A stretch of 64,000 nucleotides of DNA from Maribrevibacterium harenarium. Its GTDB lineage: Bacteria; Pseudomonadota; Gammaproteobacteria; Pseudomonadales; Marinomonadaceae. Each line of letters opens with the position of its first letter. Within the stretch, counting starts at the first letter, position 1. The DNA lies in NCBI RefSeq assembly GCF_006385675.1, contig NZ_VFRR01000004.1, positions 62,001 through 126,000 of the forward strand. Reading direction: 5' to 3'. A model generated the notes under the pieces. The model was given only the letters and a program-made list of their open reading frames with translations. It did not search any database and was not told the DNA's origin. Shown in pieces: positions 56,608-64,000 of this stretch. Both the position numbers and the translations under genes were made by a program.

Positions 56608-56671
56608 CCCTGCATAGTAACTGTCTAGATCAGGTTATGCATCCACTTCACACATTTTTGTCGGGCAAGAG

Positions 56672-57673
56672 TTAGTGGTTGTGAGTGAGTTCCCTAGAGG
56701 TGCTATCGCCGCTAGCGATGGCTCTTAGGTTCTCCATGGTCGTGTCGGCGATATGTTTCAACGCAATATCCGTAAAGTACCCCTGATGACCTGTGACGAT
56801 CACGTTAGGGAAGGATAGCATCAGCTGAAAAACGCTATCTTGAATAATGTGGTCTGACATATCCTCAAAGAAAATCGCGCCTTCCTGTTCATAAACATCT
56901 AATCCCAAATAGCCGATTTTACCGGAGTACAGGCCATCAATAGCCTCTTGAGCGTTAACTAAAGCGCCACGGCTGGTATTTATGATCATGACCCCTTGCT
57001 TCATCTTAGCGAGAGAAGTCTTATTGATTAAGTGATGGGTAGAGGCATTCAGTGGGCAATGTAGGCTGATAATGTCTGAGGACTGGTATATGGTTTCCAA
57101 GTCTACATATTCGCAGCCAAGGTCGAGTAAGTCTTCATCAGGAGTAATGTCATAGCATAATACATGACAACCAAATCCAGACATGATGCGACAAAACGCC
57201 TTGCCGATACGCCCCGTACCAATGCAGCCAACGGTTTTGCCCTCTAGGTTGAATCCCATTAGTCCTTCAAGAGCGAAATTGCCTTCCTTTACGCGGTGGT
57301 AGGCGCGGTGGGTTTTGCGGTTTAACGCCATGATGAGTGCCACAGCATGTTCTGCAACGGAGGTAGGGCTGTAATCCGGGACGTGATACACCGGAATATT
57401 ATTGGCTTTGGCAAAGTACAGATCGACGTTATTGAAGCCAGCACAGCGTAGGGCGATACCTTTGATGCCCATGTTGTGTAAGCGATTTAAAACCTCACGA
57501 TTCACGTCATCGTTCACAAAACAAGATACGGCATCAAATCCCTCTGCTAGGGAGATGGTTTCCATGCTTAAACGACTCTCGAAAAAGTGCAACTGCGCAT
57601 CCGGATAGGCTTCGGCTGCCTGTTGCAGTGTGCGTCTATCATAGGGTTTGCACGAGAAAACGGCTACTTTCAT
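56672..57673 (-). CDS. ldhA: NAD-dependent D-lactate dehydrogenase LdhA
   Basis: LdhA reduces pyruvate to D-lactate during fermentation. The 333 residues belong to the D-2-hydroxyacid dehydrogenases: MKVAVFSCKPYDRRTL start, the substrate-binding RCAGFNNVD, NAD-binding GCIGTGRIGKAF, MIINTSRGALVN, GLDVYEQEGAIFFED and the catalytic His in VTGHQGYFT. The EQEGAIFFED wording is LdhA-specific. The gene suggests fermentative capacity or oxygen limitation. Its promoter should lie in 57674-57840 on the minus strand; I could not pin one down. Confidence 0.94.
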   Translation of the reverse strand: MKVAVFSCKPYDRRTLQQAAEAYPDAQLHFFESRLSMETISLAEGFDAVSCFVNDDVNREVLNRLHNMGIKGIALRCAGFNNVDLYFAKANNIPVYHVPDYSPTSVAEHAVALIMALNRKTHRAYHRVKEGNFALEGLMGFNLEGKTVGCIGTGRIGKAFCRIMSGFGCHVLCYDITPDEDLLDLGCEYVDLETIYQSSDIISLHCPLNASTHHLINKTSLAKMKQGVMIINTSRGALVNAQEAIDGLYSGKIGYLGLDVYEQEGAIFFEDMSDHIIQDSVFQLMLSFPNVIVTGHQGYFTDIALKHIADTTMENLRAIASGDSTSRELTHNH

Positions 57674-58022
57674 GGTTGCACCTCTGAGTTTATTGCCAAG
57701 TAGCCTGCAATATAGCAGGGGTTGATAGGATAAATAGGGCTTGTTGAATTAACATGGGGAAGGTTTGATATTGCTCAATCGGTTTTGGAAAAAAATGGTC
57801 GTTTTCTGGTCGTTTGCAGAAAAAATAATCGGATTGCTGATTGACCGATTCATTTCAACAGTTCTACAATGAAGCTCGTTAAAAAGAGTTGGCACTATTT
57901 ATGTCCCAGAGTTGCTCGATCTTTTCTAAGGATAGGGTCCTGTTAGATCATAAGTACTACCGCGTTTTTTTAGCACTACCGAGCCTCGGCTCAATCACTT
58001 ATTGATAAAACAGGATATAAAA
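57674..58022. other. Intergenic region: ldhA upstream region and csp promoter with long leader
   Basis: This 349-base gap has no credible gene. The left part is the ldhA 5' side. The right part holds a csp promoter at 57841-57870 and a leader of about 146 bases. A small GAGC/GCTC hairpin near 57982-57993 lies shortly before the csp Shine-Dalgarno (CAGGA). Confidence 0.7.
57841..57870 (+). promoter_or_regulatory. Sigma-70 promoter of the first cold-shock gene
   Basis: TTGACC and TACAAT are separated by 18 bases. A start near 57877 gives an untranslated leader of about 146 bases, in the range known for cspA-type mRNAs whose leaders act as thermosensors. Confidence 0.65.
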
Positions 58023-58232
58023 ATGTCTGACGTAATTACTGGTACCGTTAAATTCTTCAACGAAACTAAAGGCTTTGGTTTCATCACTCAAGAACAAGGT
58101 CCAGACGTATTCGTTCACTTCTCTGCTATCAACGTTGACGGTTTCAAAACCCTAGCAGAAGGTCAAAAAGTTAAGTTCCAAGTAGCTCAAGGCAAAAAAG
58201 GCCCAGAAGCTCAGAACGTTACTCCAGTTTAA
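58023..58232 (+). CDS. CspA-family cold-shock protein
   Basis: The 69-residue single cold-shock domain has RNP1 KGFGFITQ and RNP2 VFVHFSAI; it binds single-stranded RNA and DNA as a chaperone. I choose ATG 58023 ([19 protein letters not shown]) with CAGGA upstream; an ATG seven codons earlier is unconserved. A good promoter and long leader precede it and a perfect terminator follows, so it is monocistronic. Confidence 0.96.
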   Translation: MSDVITGTVKFFNETKGFGFITQEQGPDVFVHFSAINVDGFKTLAEGQKVKFQVAQGKKGPEAQNVTPV

Positions 58233-58256
58233 TTTCTACTTTAGAAACTAAACTCA

Positions 58257-58291
58257 TAAAAGGCAGCCAATTGGCTGCCTTTTGTTTTTTT
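58257..58291 (+). terminator. Rho-independent terminator after the first csp gene
   Basis: AAAAGGCAGCC and GGCTGCCTTTT form an 11-pair stem around AATT, followed by TG and a T run. Confidence 0.92.
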
Positions 58292-58322
58292 GGGAGAAGC
58301 TGGCGCCCAACATGGATGGCGT

Positions 58323-58328
58323 TATAAT
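58323..58328 (+). promoter_or_regulatory. Possible -10 element for the DUF2058 gene
   Basis: A consensus TATAAT lies 24 bases before the ATG at 58353 and just after the csp terminator. No clear -35 is seen at the proper spacing. Confidence 0.4.
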
Positions 58329-58352
58329 CCTTGCATTGCAATGGAGGAAACT

Positions 58353-58898
58353 ATGGCATCACTACAAGAGCAGTTGCTCAAAGCCGGTGTGGTTAACAAG
58401 AAAAAAGCCAACCAAATCAAAGCAGAAAAACTACAGACTAAGCAAAAAATCAAAAATGGTAAGCTGGACAACAAAGCTGAAGAAGAGCGCAAGGCAGAGC
58501 TACAACGTCAGCGGGAAGAAAAAGCCGCCAAAGATCGAGAGTTAAACCTGGCTCGCCAGCGTGAAATAGAGCGCACTGCGGTACTTGGTCAGATTCGTCA
58601 AATGATTCTTCAGAACACGGTTGCTCGGGAAGATGGCGATCTTGCGTACAACTTCACCGATGACAAGAAAATCAAAAAATTGTACTTGTCTGAGAAAATG
58701 CACAAAGATCTATCAGAAGGGCGCCTAGGGTTGCTCAAGTCAGATGAACAATATGTGCTGGTTCCCAAAGGCATTGCTGAGAAAATTCAGCAAAAAGAGC
58801 CAACCTTTGTCCTAGTGTTGAATACCAAATCTGATGCGGTTGAAGATGAAGATGACCCGTACGCAGATTTCCAAATTCCTGATGATTTGATGTGGTAA
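58353..58898 (+). CDS. DUF2058 family protein (YaiL-like)
   Basis: The 181 residues from ATG 58353 begin MASLQEQLLKAGVVNKKKAN, the usual DUF2058 start. A GGAGG lies six to ten bases upstream. The first 90 residues are a very basic Lys/Gln/Glu coiled coil; the C-terminal part has YNFTDDKKIKKLYLSEKMHKDL and the end DPYADFQIPDDLMW. Some relatives are called nucleoprotein/polynucleotide-associated enzymes, but function is not established. The FAH-family gene follows by 6 bases. Confidence 0.88.
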   Translation: MASLQEQLLKAGVVNKKKANQIKAEKLQTKQKIKNGKLDNKAEEERKAELQRQREEKAAKDRELNLARQREIERTAVLGQIRQMILQNTVAREDGDLAYNFTDDKKIKKLYLSEKMHKDLSEGRLGLLKSDEQYVLVPKGIAEKIQQKEPTFVLVLNTKSDAVEDEDDPYADFQIPDDLMW

Positions 58899-58904
58899 CG
58901 ACTT

Positions 58905-59603
58905 ATGTCTTACGTTTTTAATCCCGCTCCGGTGGTTTTATTGCCCATTGTTGGAGCGTCTGAGCGTTTTCCTGTGCGTCGCGTTTTTTGTGTAGGACGA
59001 AATTACGCCGCACATGCTATTGAGATGGGCGATGATCCAACCCGAGATGAACCATTTTTTTTCTGTAAAGACCGAGAGTGCGTGGTTCCTGTTGATTTGA
59101 ATCAGTCCGTAAGCATCGCTTACCCCAGCGCCACTCAGCAGTTAGAGTATGAAGCGGAACTTGTTGTTGCTTTGTCCCAAGGGGGGAGTGATTTCACCCT
59201 AGAGCAAGCTAAAGCAGCGGTATATGGCTACGCGGTAGGTATTGATTTGACCCGTCGTGACTTGCAAAGTGCCGCTAAAGCTAAAGGGCGTCCCTGGGAT
59301 GCCGGTAAAGCCTTTGATCAAAGCGCTCCGATATCCGCAATTGTCCCGCAATCTATTTGGGCGCCATCACCAGAGTCCGTGATCAGCTTGTCTGTGGATG
59401 GAATTGAGAAACAGAACAGTACTTTGTCCTGCTTGATTTGGTCTGTGCCGGAATTAATCGTTAAGCTATCTCAGCAGTTTAGTCTCGCACCGGGAGATGT
59501 GATATTGACCGGAACTCCTGAGAATGTCGGCCCGGTAGTAGCTGGCGAAACAATGATGGTTACTGTGGCGGGGCTTGGTAGTATCCAAGTGACGATAAAC
59601 TAG
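58905..59603 (+). CDS. Fumarylacetoacetate hydrolase-family protein
   Basis: The 232 residues match the FAH/YcgM group: FCVGRNYAAHAIEMGDD, EPFFFCKD, the metal ligands in LEYEAELVVAL, and GYAVGIDLTRRDLQ, GRPWDAGKAFDQSAPI. Relatives hydrolyse acylpyruvates or decarboxylate oxaloacetate; the exact substrate cannot be stated. It begins 6 bases after the DUF2058 gene. Its TAG stop overlaps the TAG of the opposing DTW gene in a shared CTAG. Confidence 0.88.
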   Translation: MSYVFNPAPVVLLPIVGASERFPVRRVFCVGRNYAAHAIEMGDDPTRDEPFFFCKDRECVVPVDLNQSVSIAYPSATQQLEYEAELVVALSQGGSDFTLEQAKAAVYGYAVGIDLTRRDLQSAAKAKGRPWDAGKAFDQSAPISAIVPQSIWAPSPESVISLSVDGIEKQNSTLSCLIWSVPELIVKLSQQFSLAPGDVILTGTPENVGPVVAGETMMVTVAGLGSIQVTIN

Positions 59604-60094
59604 TTTTCGTCGACGCTAGCAGTTTGTCTATTAAAGGCCTCGAAGCGCTCTTTGAGGCTTTTTGCATTTTTGCGTTCAAGTTGTTGCTCAAGTAAGTAAA
59701 TGGCAATTTCCGCGGTACATAAGCCACCCACAACCTGATTGCGGCGTCTGATATAACTAGAAGTAAGATGTTCGATAGCGTGCTTGCGCAAACCGTGTAG
59801 ATAAGGGCTGCGGTTATAAATTTTCCGCGCTTGTTGCCATGTACCATCAAGAATAATGAAGTTTTTCCATGGTGTTGCACTACCAACGTCCTCGATGGAC
59901 GAGAATGAGTCTTGTGTGTCCTCTGGATAGATGAGTAGCGTGTCGTCTGGCGATAGTTCCAGAATGGAGGTTGGAGGATTGACTCTGCTCCATTCGACAA
60001 TATGGCATTGATTTCCTAAGACAGCTTTAACCAGCTGACCGGTACCATTCGCCTTAAGCAGTTCTTGAGAGTGAGTTAATAACCAAATATGCAT
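59600..60094 (-). CDS. DTW-domain protein, probable tRNA/rRNA acp-uridine transferase type
   Basis: The 164 residues have the DTW-domain core FIILDGTWQQARKIYNRSPYLHGL and SSYIRRRNQVVGGLCTAEIAIYLLEQQ. DTW proteins such as TapT transfer an aminocarboxypropyl group from SAM to uridine in RNA. This one is short and lacks the N-terminal four-cysteine zinc cluster found in longer members, so its substrate may differ. The amtB terminator lies immediately upstream. Confidence 0.82.
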   Translation of the reverse strand: MHIWLLTHSQELLKANGTGQLVKAVLGNQCHIVEWSRVNPPTSILELSPDDTLLIYPEDTQDSFSSIEDVGSATPWKNFIILDGTWQQARKIYNRSPYLHGLRKHAIEHLTSSYIRRRNQVVGGLCTAEIAIYLLEQQLERKNAKSLKERFEAFNRQTASVDEN

Positions 60095-60106
60095 GAGTCG
60101 TTATCA

Positions 60107-60132
60107 AAAATGGGAGCGAGAGCTCCCATTTT
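60107..60132 (-). terminator. Rho-independent terminator after amtB
   Basis: AAAATGGGAGC and GCTCCCATTTT form an 11-pair hairpin with a T run on the minus strand, between the amtB stop and the DTW gene start. Confidence 0.88.
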
Positions 60133-60155
60133 AACGTTCACACAACCGCTTGTAA

Positions 60156-61367
60156 TTACTCTTTACCGATAGATCCAATTTTGTGGATAGACAGATCGGC
60201 ACCGTTAAACTCGTCTTCTTCGGATAGGCGTAGGCCGCTGATGGCTTTAGTCGCGCCATAAACCGCAAACCCACCGATTAATGCTACGGTAATGCCTGTA
60301 AGCGTGCCAACTAATTGGGTCAAGAAGCTGACACCGCCTAAGCCGCCAAAAGATTCAGCACCAAAAATACCGGCAGCAATACCACCCCAAGCGCCACAAA
60401 TTCCGTGTAATGGCCAAACCCCAAGGACGTCATCTACAGTTTTTAATTTTTGTTGGATCGCCGTGAATAACCAAGTAAATAGAGCTCCTGCGACAGCGCC
60501 AGTCACTAAGGCACCAATGGGGTGCATAATATCTGAGCCAGCACACACAGCAACCAATCCTGCCAGAGGGCCATTGTGAATAAAGCCTGGGTCATTTTTA
60601 CCTAGTAGCATGGCTGCGATGATGCCGCCTACCATAGCCATTAGAGAGTTAACGGCGACTAAACCGCTGATACCGTCCAGGGTTTGCGCTGACATCACAT
60701 TGAAGCCAAACCAGCCGATACAAAGAATCCACGCACCGAGAGCAAGAAATGGGATATTGGAAGGTGCAAATGCCACTAAACGGCCGTTACGGAAGCGACC
60801 ATTACGTGTGCCAAGCAGCACTACCGCCGCAATGGCAACCCATCCCCCGACACCGTGAACAACGACAGAGCCGGCGAAATCGTGAAAACTGGCACCAAAG
60901 GTAGCTGCGAGCCAGTCCTGGAAGCCATAGTTACCATTCCAGATAATGCCCTCAAAAAATGGGTACACTACGCCAACAATGATAGCGGCAGAGATCAGCA
61001 TGGGATAAAACCTAGCCCGCTCAGCTACACCGCCGGAAATAATGGCAGGGATAGCGGCTGCGAATGTCATCAGGAAGAAAAACTTAACCAGTTCATAGCC
61101 GTTATTTTCTGCTAGTACCGTCGCACTATCAAAGAAAGTGACGCCATAGGCGATCTGATAACCGACGAAAAAGTAAACGAGCGCTGAAATAGCGAAGTCG
61201 GTCATGATTTTTACCAAGGCGTTTACTTGGTTTTTATGGCGAACGGTGCCCACTTCTAAAAATGCGAAGCCCGCATGCATGGCGAACACCATTATGGCGC
61301 CGAGCAAGATAAAAAGGGTGTTGGAACTCGAAACAAGCGTTTCGACTGCACTATTAATGTGGTCCAC
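60156..61367 (-). CDS. amtB: Ammonium transporter AmtB
   Basis: AmtB conducts ammonium across the inner membrane. The 403 residues form about eleven transmembrane helices. Visible are FAMHAGFAFLEVGTVRHKN, the DFAGSVVVHGVGGWVAIAA segment with one of the twin pore histidines, and ALGAWILCIGWFGFNVMSA. The second conserved histidine is in VLGVWPLHGICGAWGG. No glnK (PII) gene is adjacent, although amtB is usually paired with one. A sigma-54-type promoter and an NtrC-like palindrome lie upstream. Confidence 0.95.
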   Translation of the reverse strand: MDHINSAVETLVSSSNTLFILLGAIMVFAMHAGFAFLEVGTVRHKNQVNALVKIMTDFAISALVYFFVGYQIAYGVTFFDSATVLAENNGYELVKFFFLMTFAAAIPAIISGGVAERARFYPMLISAAIIVGVVYPFFEGIIWNGNYGFQDWLAATFGASFHDFAGSVVVHGVGGWVAIAAVVLLGTRNGRFRNGRLVAFAPSNIPFLALGAWILCIGWFGFNVMSAQTLDGISGLVAVNSLMAMVGGIIAAMLLGKNDPGFIHNGPLAGLVAVCAGSDIMHPIGALVTGAVAGALFTWLFTAIQQKLKTVDDVLGVWPLHGICGAWGGIAAGIFGAESFGGLGGVSFLTQLVGTLTGITVALIGGFAVYGATKAISGLRLSEEDEFNGADLSIHKIGSIGKE

Positions 61368-61390
61368 AGAGAGTCCTCAATTTAATTTTT

Positions 61391-61407
61391 TGCACCAAGT
61401 GGGTGCT
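61391..61407 (-). promoter_or_regulatory. NtrC-like palindrome upstream of amtB
   Basis: TGCACCAAGTGGGTGCT contains GCACC-N5-GGTGC, close to the NtrC consensus TGCACCA-N3-TGGTGCA. It lies 24-40 bases before the amtB start codon, downstream of the sigma-54 element, which is an unusual place for an enhancer. Confidence 0.55.
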
Positions 61408-61483
61408 ATTGTTGTTATCCATGCTGTTGTTTGATGCATTAATCGCTAACTATAGGTAGGGATTCCATCGCATTAGGATGAAA

Positions 61484-61502
61484 TATGCAGGAATTGTGCC
61501 GA
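61484..61502 (-). promoter_or_regulatory. Sigma-54-type promoter for amtB
   Basis: On the minus strand CGGCACAATTCCTGCAT has GG and GC exactly 10 bases apart, with GGCAC at -24 and TGCA at -12. Transcription would start near 61475, giving a leader of about 107 bases. Sigma-54/NtrC control of amtB is well established in other gammaproteobacteria. Confidence 0.6.
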
Positions 61503-61687
61503 TGTGCTATATGCTAGTGCGCTATATTTTGGGGTGGTCAAATATTGGGCGCGCAGTAGTAGTGGACGACATGGTGAGTTGGCTGTCGAAAAATTGTCAT
61601 ATTGTTGCGTTAGCCTGATGGTTAGGCTGAGCCTTTCGGCTTGGTTATTCATGCCGATATAAGTGTGCGTAGAAAATGAAAACACTC

Positions 61688-61716
61688 TTTCCATTTTGTT
61701 TGCCTCGGCATATTAT
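61688..61716 (+). promoter_or_regulatory. Possible sigma-70 promoter of the second cold-shock gene
   Basis: TTTCCA and TATTAT are spaced by 17 bases, about 116 bases of leader before the start codon. The -35 is weak (four of six). Confidence 0.4.
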
Positions 61717-61838
61717 CGAAGTGTGTTGCGATGATGGCTAAGGTTGATCATGGGCAACAGCACCAAGGAACGAAGTAGCAATTGCTATGATAATGATGAA
61801 AGCTGATCTTAAATCAGCAAATAAGAAATGAGGTTTTT

Positions 61839-62051
61839 ATGTCAGGTGAATTAGTATCCGGTATCGTCAAATGGTTTAACGATGAGAAAGGCTTCGGCTT
61901 TATCGAGCGTGAAGGCGGATCGGATGTGTTTGTACACTTTCGTGCTATCAACGGCACTGGTCGCCGTACTCTTCAAGAAGGCCAAAAAGTGACTTTCGAA
62001 GTTACTCAGGGCCAAAAGGGTCCCCAAGCTGAAAATGTGACCATCGTTTAA
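61839..62051 (+). CDS. CspA-family cold-shock protein, second copy
   Basis: The 70 residues form one cold-shock domain with RNP1 KGFGFIER and RNP2 VFVHFRAI, ending in [13 protein letters not shown] good Shine-Dalgarno (TGAGG) precedes the ATG. It differs clearly from the copy at 58023 (for example basic RRTL in place of FKTL), so the two are paralogues with likely separate roles or regulation. A perfect terminator follows. Confidence 0.96.
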   Translation: MSGELVSGIVKWFNDEKGFGFIEREGGSDVFVHFRAINGTGRRTLQEGQKVTFEVTQGQKGPQAENVTIV

Positions 62052-62067
62052 TTCTGTCGAATTTAAA

Positions 62068-62102
62068 CAAAAATGCCAGAGCTCGCTCTGGCATTTTTGT
62101 TT
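62068..62102. terminator. Bidirectional terminator between second csp gene and bamD
   Basis: AAAATGCCAGAGC and GCTCTGGCATTTT form a 13-pair stem with a two-base centre (TC), flanked by A and T runs on both sides; it sits between convergent genes. Confidence 0.92.
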
Positions 62103-62106
62103 CTAG

Positions 62107-62949
62107 CTAATCAATCAGCCCTAAGCTGACCCAATAAAGCGTGTCAGGATTTGCTTCACGAGGTAGTTCGAACGGAATAAAGCGTTGTTTATCGTCAACA
62201 AAGCGACTTTCTGGGTAGCTGTTTATCAAAACAGATAGATTCAATTTGGCTAAATCTAACTGGCCTAAATCCATATAAGCCTGAATCGTTACCGCCAAGG
62301 CTTCTTCCACTGCAGGTGTGCTTGGGTAATTCTGAATGACTTCTTGCCCACGGCGTAAAGCGGATAAAGGCGCTTTACGCTTGAAATAGTAATGGGCGAC
62401 CTGCACTTCGTGCTGCGCAATGGTGTTCCGCAAATAAATCATTCTCGCTTTAGCGTCTGGGGCATACTCACTACTGGGATAACGTTGCAGCAGGTCAGCA
62501 AACTCACCAAATGCTTTGTTGTACTCGTTGGCATCCCGTTCTGCTGGATTCAAATCCAGATATCGCCCTAGAAAGGTTTCAGCACCTTTATAGGTAGAGA
62601 GGGCGCGCATATAGTAGACATAATCTAAGGCGATATGATTTGGATAGTTACGAATAAAGCGTTCAGCTGTCGCATGGGAAGCAATATAGTCACCCGCTTC
62701 AAACTGAGCATAAATCAAGTCTAATTTGGCACGCTCAGTCAATTCACCAAAGGGGTAACGAGTTTCCAAGTCCTTAAGATGGCGAGCAGCGGTCGTTGGC
62801 AAATTGTCATCCAGTGCTTCCATTGCTTTATCGTAGTAAGTGCGTTCTGGTAGATCAATGTCGTCAGACGGAGTGCTGGCACAGCCTGCGAGCAGAAAAA
62901 AAAGTACCGATATCAAAGCGGTACGCGACATATTGGAGAGCAATCCCAT
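62107..62949 (-). CDS. bamD: Outer membrane assembly lipoprotein BamD
   Basis: BamD is the essential lipoprotein of the BAM complex that inserts beta-barrel proteins. The 280 residues have a lipoprotein signal peptide with lipobox LLAGC, then five TPR-like repeats (YYDKAMEALDDNLPTTAARHL, FEAGDYIASHATAERFI and others) typical of the YfiO/ComL family. ATG 62949 or the ATG six codons later both give a workable signal peptide. It diverges from rluD, the standard gammaproteobacterial arrangement. Confidence 0.95.
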   Translation of the reverse strand: MGLLSNMSRTALISVLFFLLAGCASTPSDDIDLPERTYYDKAMEALDDNLPTTAARHLKDLETRYPFGELTERAKLDLIYAQFEAGDYIASHATAERFIRNYPNHIALDYVYYMRALSTYKGAETFLGRYLDLNPAERDANEYNKAFGEFADLLQRYPSSEYAPDAKARMIYLRNTIAQHEVQVAHYYFKRKAPLSALRRGQEVIQNYPSTPAVEEALAVTIQAYMDLGQLDLAKLNLSVLINSYPESRFVDDKQRFIPFELPREANPDTLYWVSLGLID

Positions 62950-63053
62950 GTATACTTACAACCTTACATTTACCTGGGCGTCGGCCCGAACAAAAATCCA
63001 GCGCATCAACCGTGTGTTGATGATCGCGACTATTAAATAAGTAATGACATTGT

Positions 63054-64000
63054 ATGGCAGAGCGCATAGTAAAAGAAGCCCAAGTACCATTTGAATACGC
63101 GAATCAACGGTTTGACCAAATCGCGACGGAACTGTTCAGTGATTTTTCCCGTTCTCGCATCCAGTCTTGGATAAAAGATGGTGTGCTATTGGTGAACGGC
63201 GTAGCCGCCAAGCCCAAGGAGAAGCTATTTGGCGGCGAGATGATCACCCTAGATGTGGAGCTTGAGGAGCAGTCTGACCATGATGCACAAGACATTCCAT
63301 TAGATATCGTCTACGAAGATGAACATATCTTAGTTATCAATAAAGCGGCGGGTGTCGTTGTGCACCCGGCTGCAGGTCATCAAGATGGCACCTTGCTTAA
63401 CGCTATTTTACACCATGCGCCAGAGACCGCATCTGTGCCGCGGGCAGGTATTGTGCACCGCTTGGACAAGGAAACCACTGGCTTAATGGTGGTAGCCAAG
63501 ACGCTACTGGCACAAACCGACTTGGTGGCGCAGTTACAAGAGCGCAGTATGGGCCGTGAGTACGAAGCTGTAACTATTGGCGTGATGACCGGTGGTGGCA
63601 TGGTGGATGAGCCTATTGGTCGCCATCCCCATAACCGTCAAAAGATGGCTGTGGAGCCGATTCACGGTAAAGATGCGGTTACCCATTACCGACTCATTAA
63701 ACGTTATCACCACCATACCCATATTCGCTTGAAGCTAGAGACTGGCCGTACCCACCAGATTCGCGTCCATATGGCTTTCATTCAATATCCTTTGGTGGGT
63801 GATCCTCAGTATGCTGGGCGTTTAAAAATGCCTAAAGGTTGTTCCGAGGAACTTCAAGATGCGTTGCGCTCATTCAAGCGTCAGGCGCTACACGCTAAGC
63901 GTCTAGAGTTGACCCACCCAGCCACCGGCGAATGGATGGAATGGGAAGTGGGTCTACCGCAAGATATGCAGCACCTGCTAAGTGTGCTTGAGAACGATTT
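63054..64000 (+). CDS. rluD: 23S rRNA pseudouridine(1911/1915/1917) synthase RluD, 3'-truncated by the window edge
   Basis: RluD makes three pseudouridines in helix 69 of 23S rRNA. The frame is open from ATG 63054 to the right edge with no stop: 315 codons, so probably only a few residues are missing. It has an N-terminal S4 domain (NQRFDQIATELFSDFSRSRI, WIKDGVLLVNG), the catalytic Asp138 in IVHRLDKETTGLMVVAKT and the GRTHQIRVHMAF signature. It is divergent from bamD with 104 bases between them. Confidence 0.96.
   Translation, partial: MAERIVKEAQVPFEYANQRFDQIATELFSDFSRSRIQSWIKDGVLLVNGVAAKPKEKLFGGEMITLDVELEEQSDHDAQDIPLDIVYEDEHILVINKAAGVVVHPAAGHQDGTLLNAILHHAPETASVPRAGIVHRLDKETTGLMVVAKTLLAQTDLVAQLQERSMGREYEAVTIGVMTGGGMVDEPIGRHPHNRQKMAVEPIHGKDAVTHYRLIKRYHHHTHIRLKLETGRTHQIRVHMAFIQYPLVGDPQYAGRLKMPKGCSEELQDALRSFKRQALHAKRLELTHPATGEWMEWEVGLPQDMQHLLSVLEND

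Larger units (their letters stand above)
61368..61838. other. Intergenic region: amtB control region and second csp leader
   Basis: This 471-base gap carries no credible gene. It contains an NtrC-like palindrome (61391-61407), a minus-strand sigma-54-type element (61484-61502), two adjacent small hairpins (61612-61641) and a plausible sigma-70 promoter with a leader of about 116 bases for the second csp gene. Confidence 0.65.

Noticed and set aside
61473-61694. Minus-strand 73-codon frame in the amtB/csp gap
   Set aside because: Runs across the sigma-54 element, has no Shine-Dalgarno and low-quality composition.

Overview
This window is chromosomal DNA of a motile, Gram-negative gammaproteobacterium. 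Gene order is close to Pseudomonas and the marine Oceanospirillales-type orders (flhA-flhF-fliA-cheYZAB-motCD-parC-parP-cheW, then a System I ccm cluster and zipA-ligA). I cannot name the genus. Base composition looks moderate throughout. I see no tRNA, rRNA, insertion sequence, prophage or CRISPR array, so this is core chromosome.

Bases 1-30255 form one long plus-strand flagellar and chemotaxis supercluster. It begins inside fliF and continues with fliGHIJ. Next come two unfamiliar genes (4628-7652), then an HsbA/HsbR-type partner-switching pair. A good sigma-54 promoter precedes fliK, which is followed by fliLMNOPQR, flhB, flhA, flhF, fliA, cheYZAB, motCD, parC, parP, cheW and a DUF2802 gene. 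FlhG/FleN, normally between flhF and fliA, is missing here. A minus-strand pair (30268-31999) encodes a second FliK-like protein and a stand-alone FlhB C-domain-like protein.

Bases 32113-38783 hold the complete cytochrome c maturation operon ccmABCDEFGHI, including a 58-codon ccmD. Then come zipA-ligA and a UPF0270 gene. From 42 to 54 kb the genes are mixed housekeeping: cysE, mnmC, a periplasmic PPIase, a SelW-like protein, YciI, RNase AM, YciO, rluB, an RstAB-like two-component pair, metR, argF and grxD. From 54 to 64 kb there are two LysR regulators beside ldhA, two cold-shock genes with long leaders, DUF2058, an FAH-family hydrolase, a DTW protein, amtB with a sigma-54-type promoter, bamD, and rluD running off the right edge.

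The items most worth a second look are these. (1) The uncharacterised two-gene module in the flagellar operon encodes a two-TM HAMP/PAS-like membrane protein without a chemoreceptor tip, and a large partner with a possible degenerate CheW-like tail. (2) Four near-identical acidic LL motifs lie in the CheA linker where P2 would normally be; they resemble the CheY-binding ends of FliM and CheZ encoded in the same cluster. (3) flhG is absent. (4) A FliK-like/FlhB-C-like pair lies outside the main export genes. All assignments come from reading sequence and remembered family features; no database search was run.
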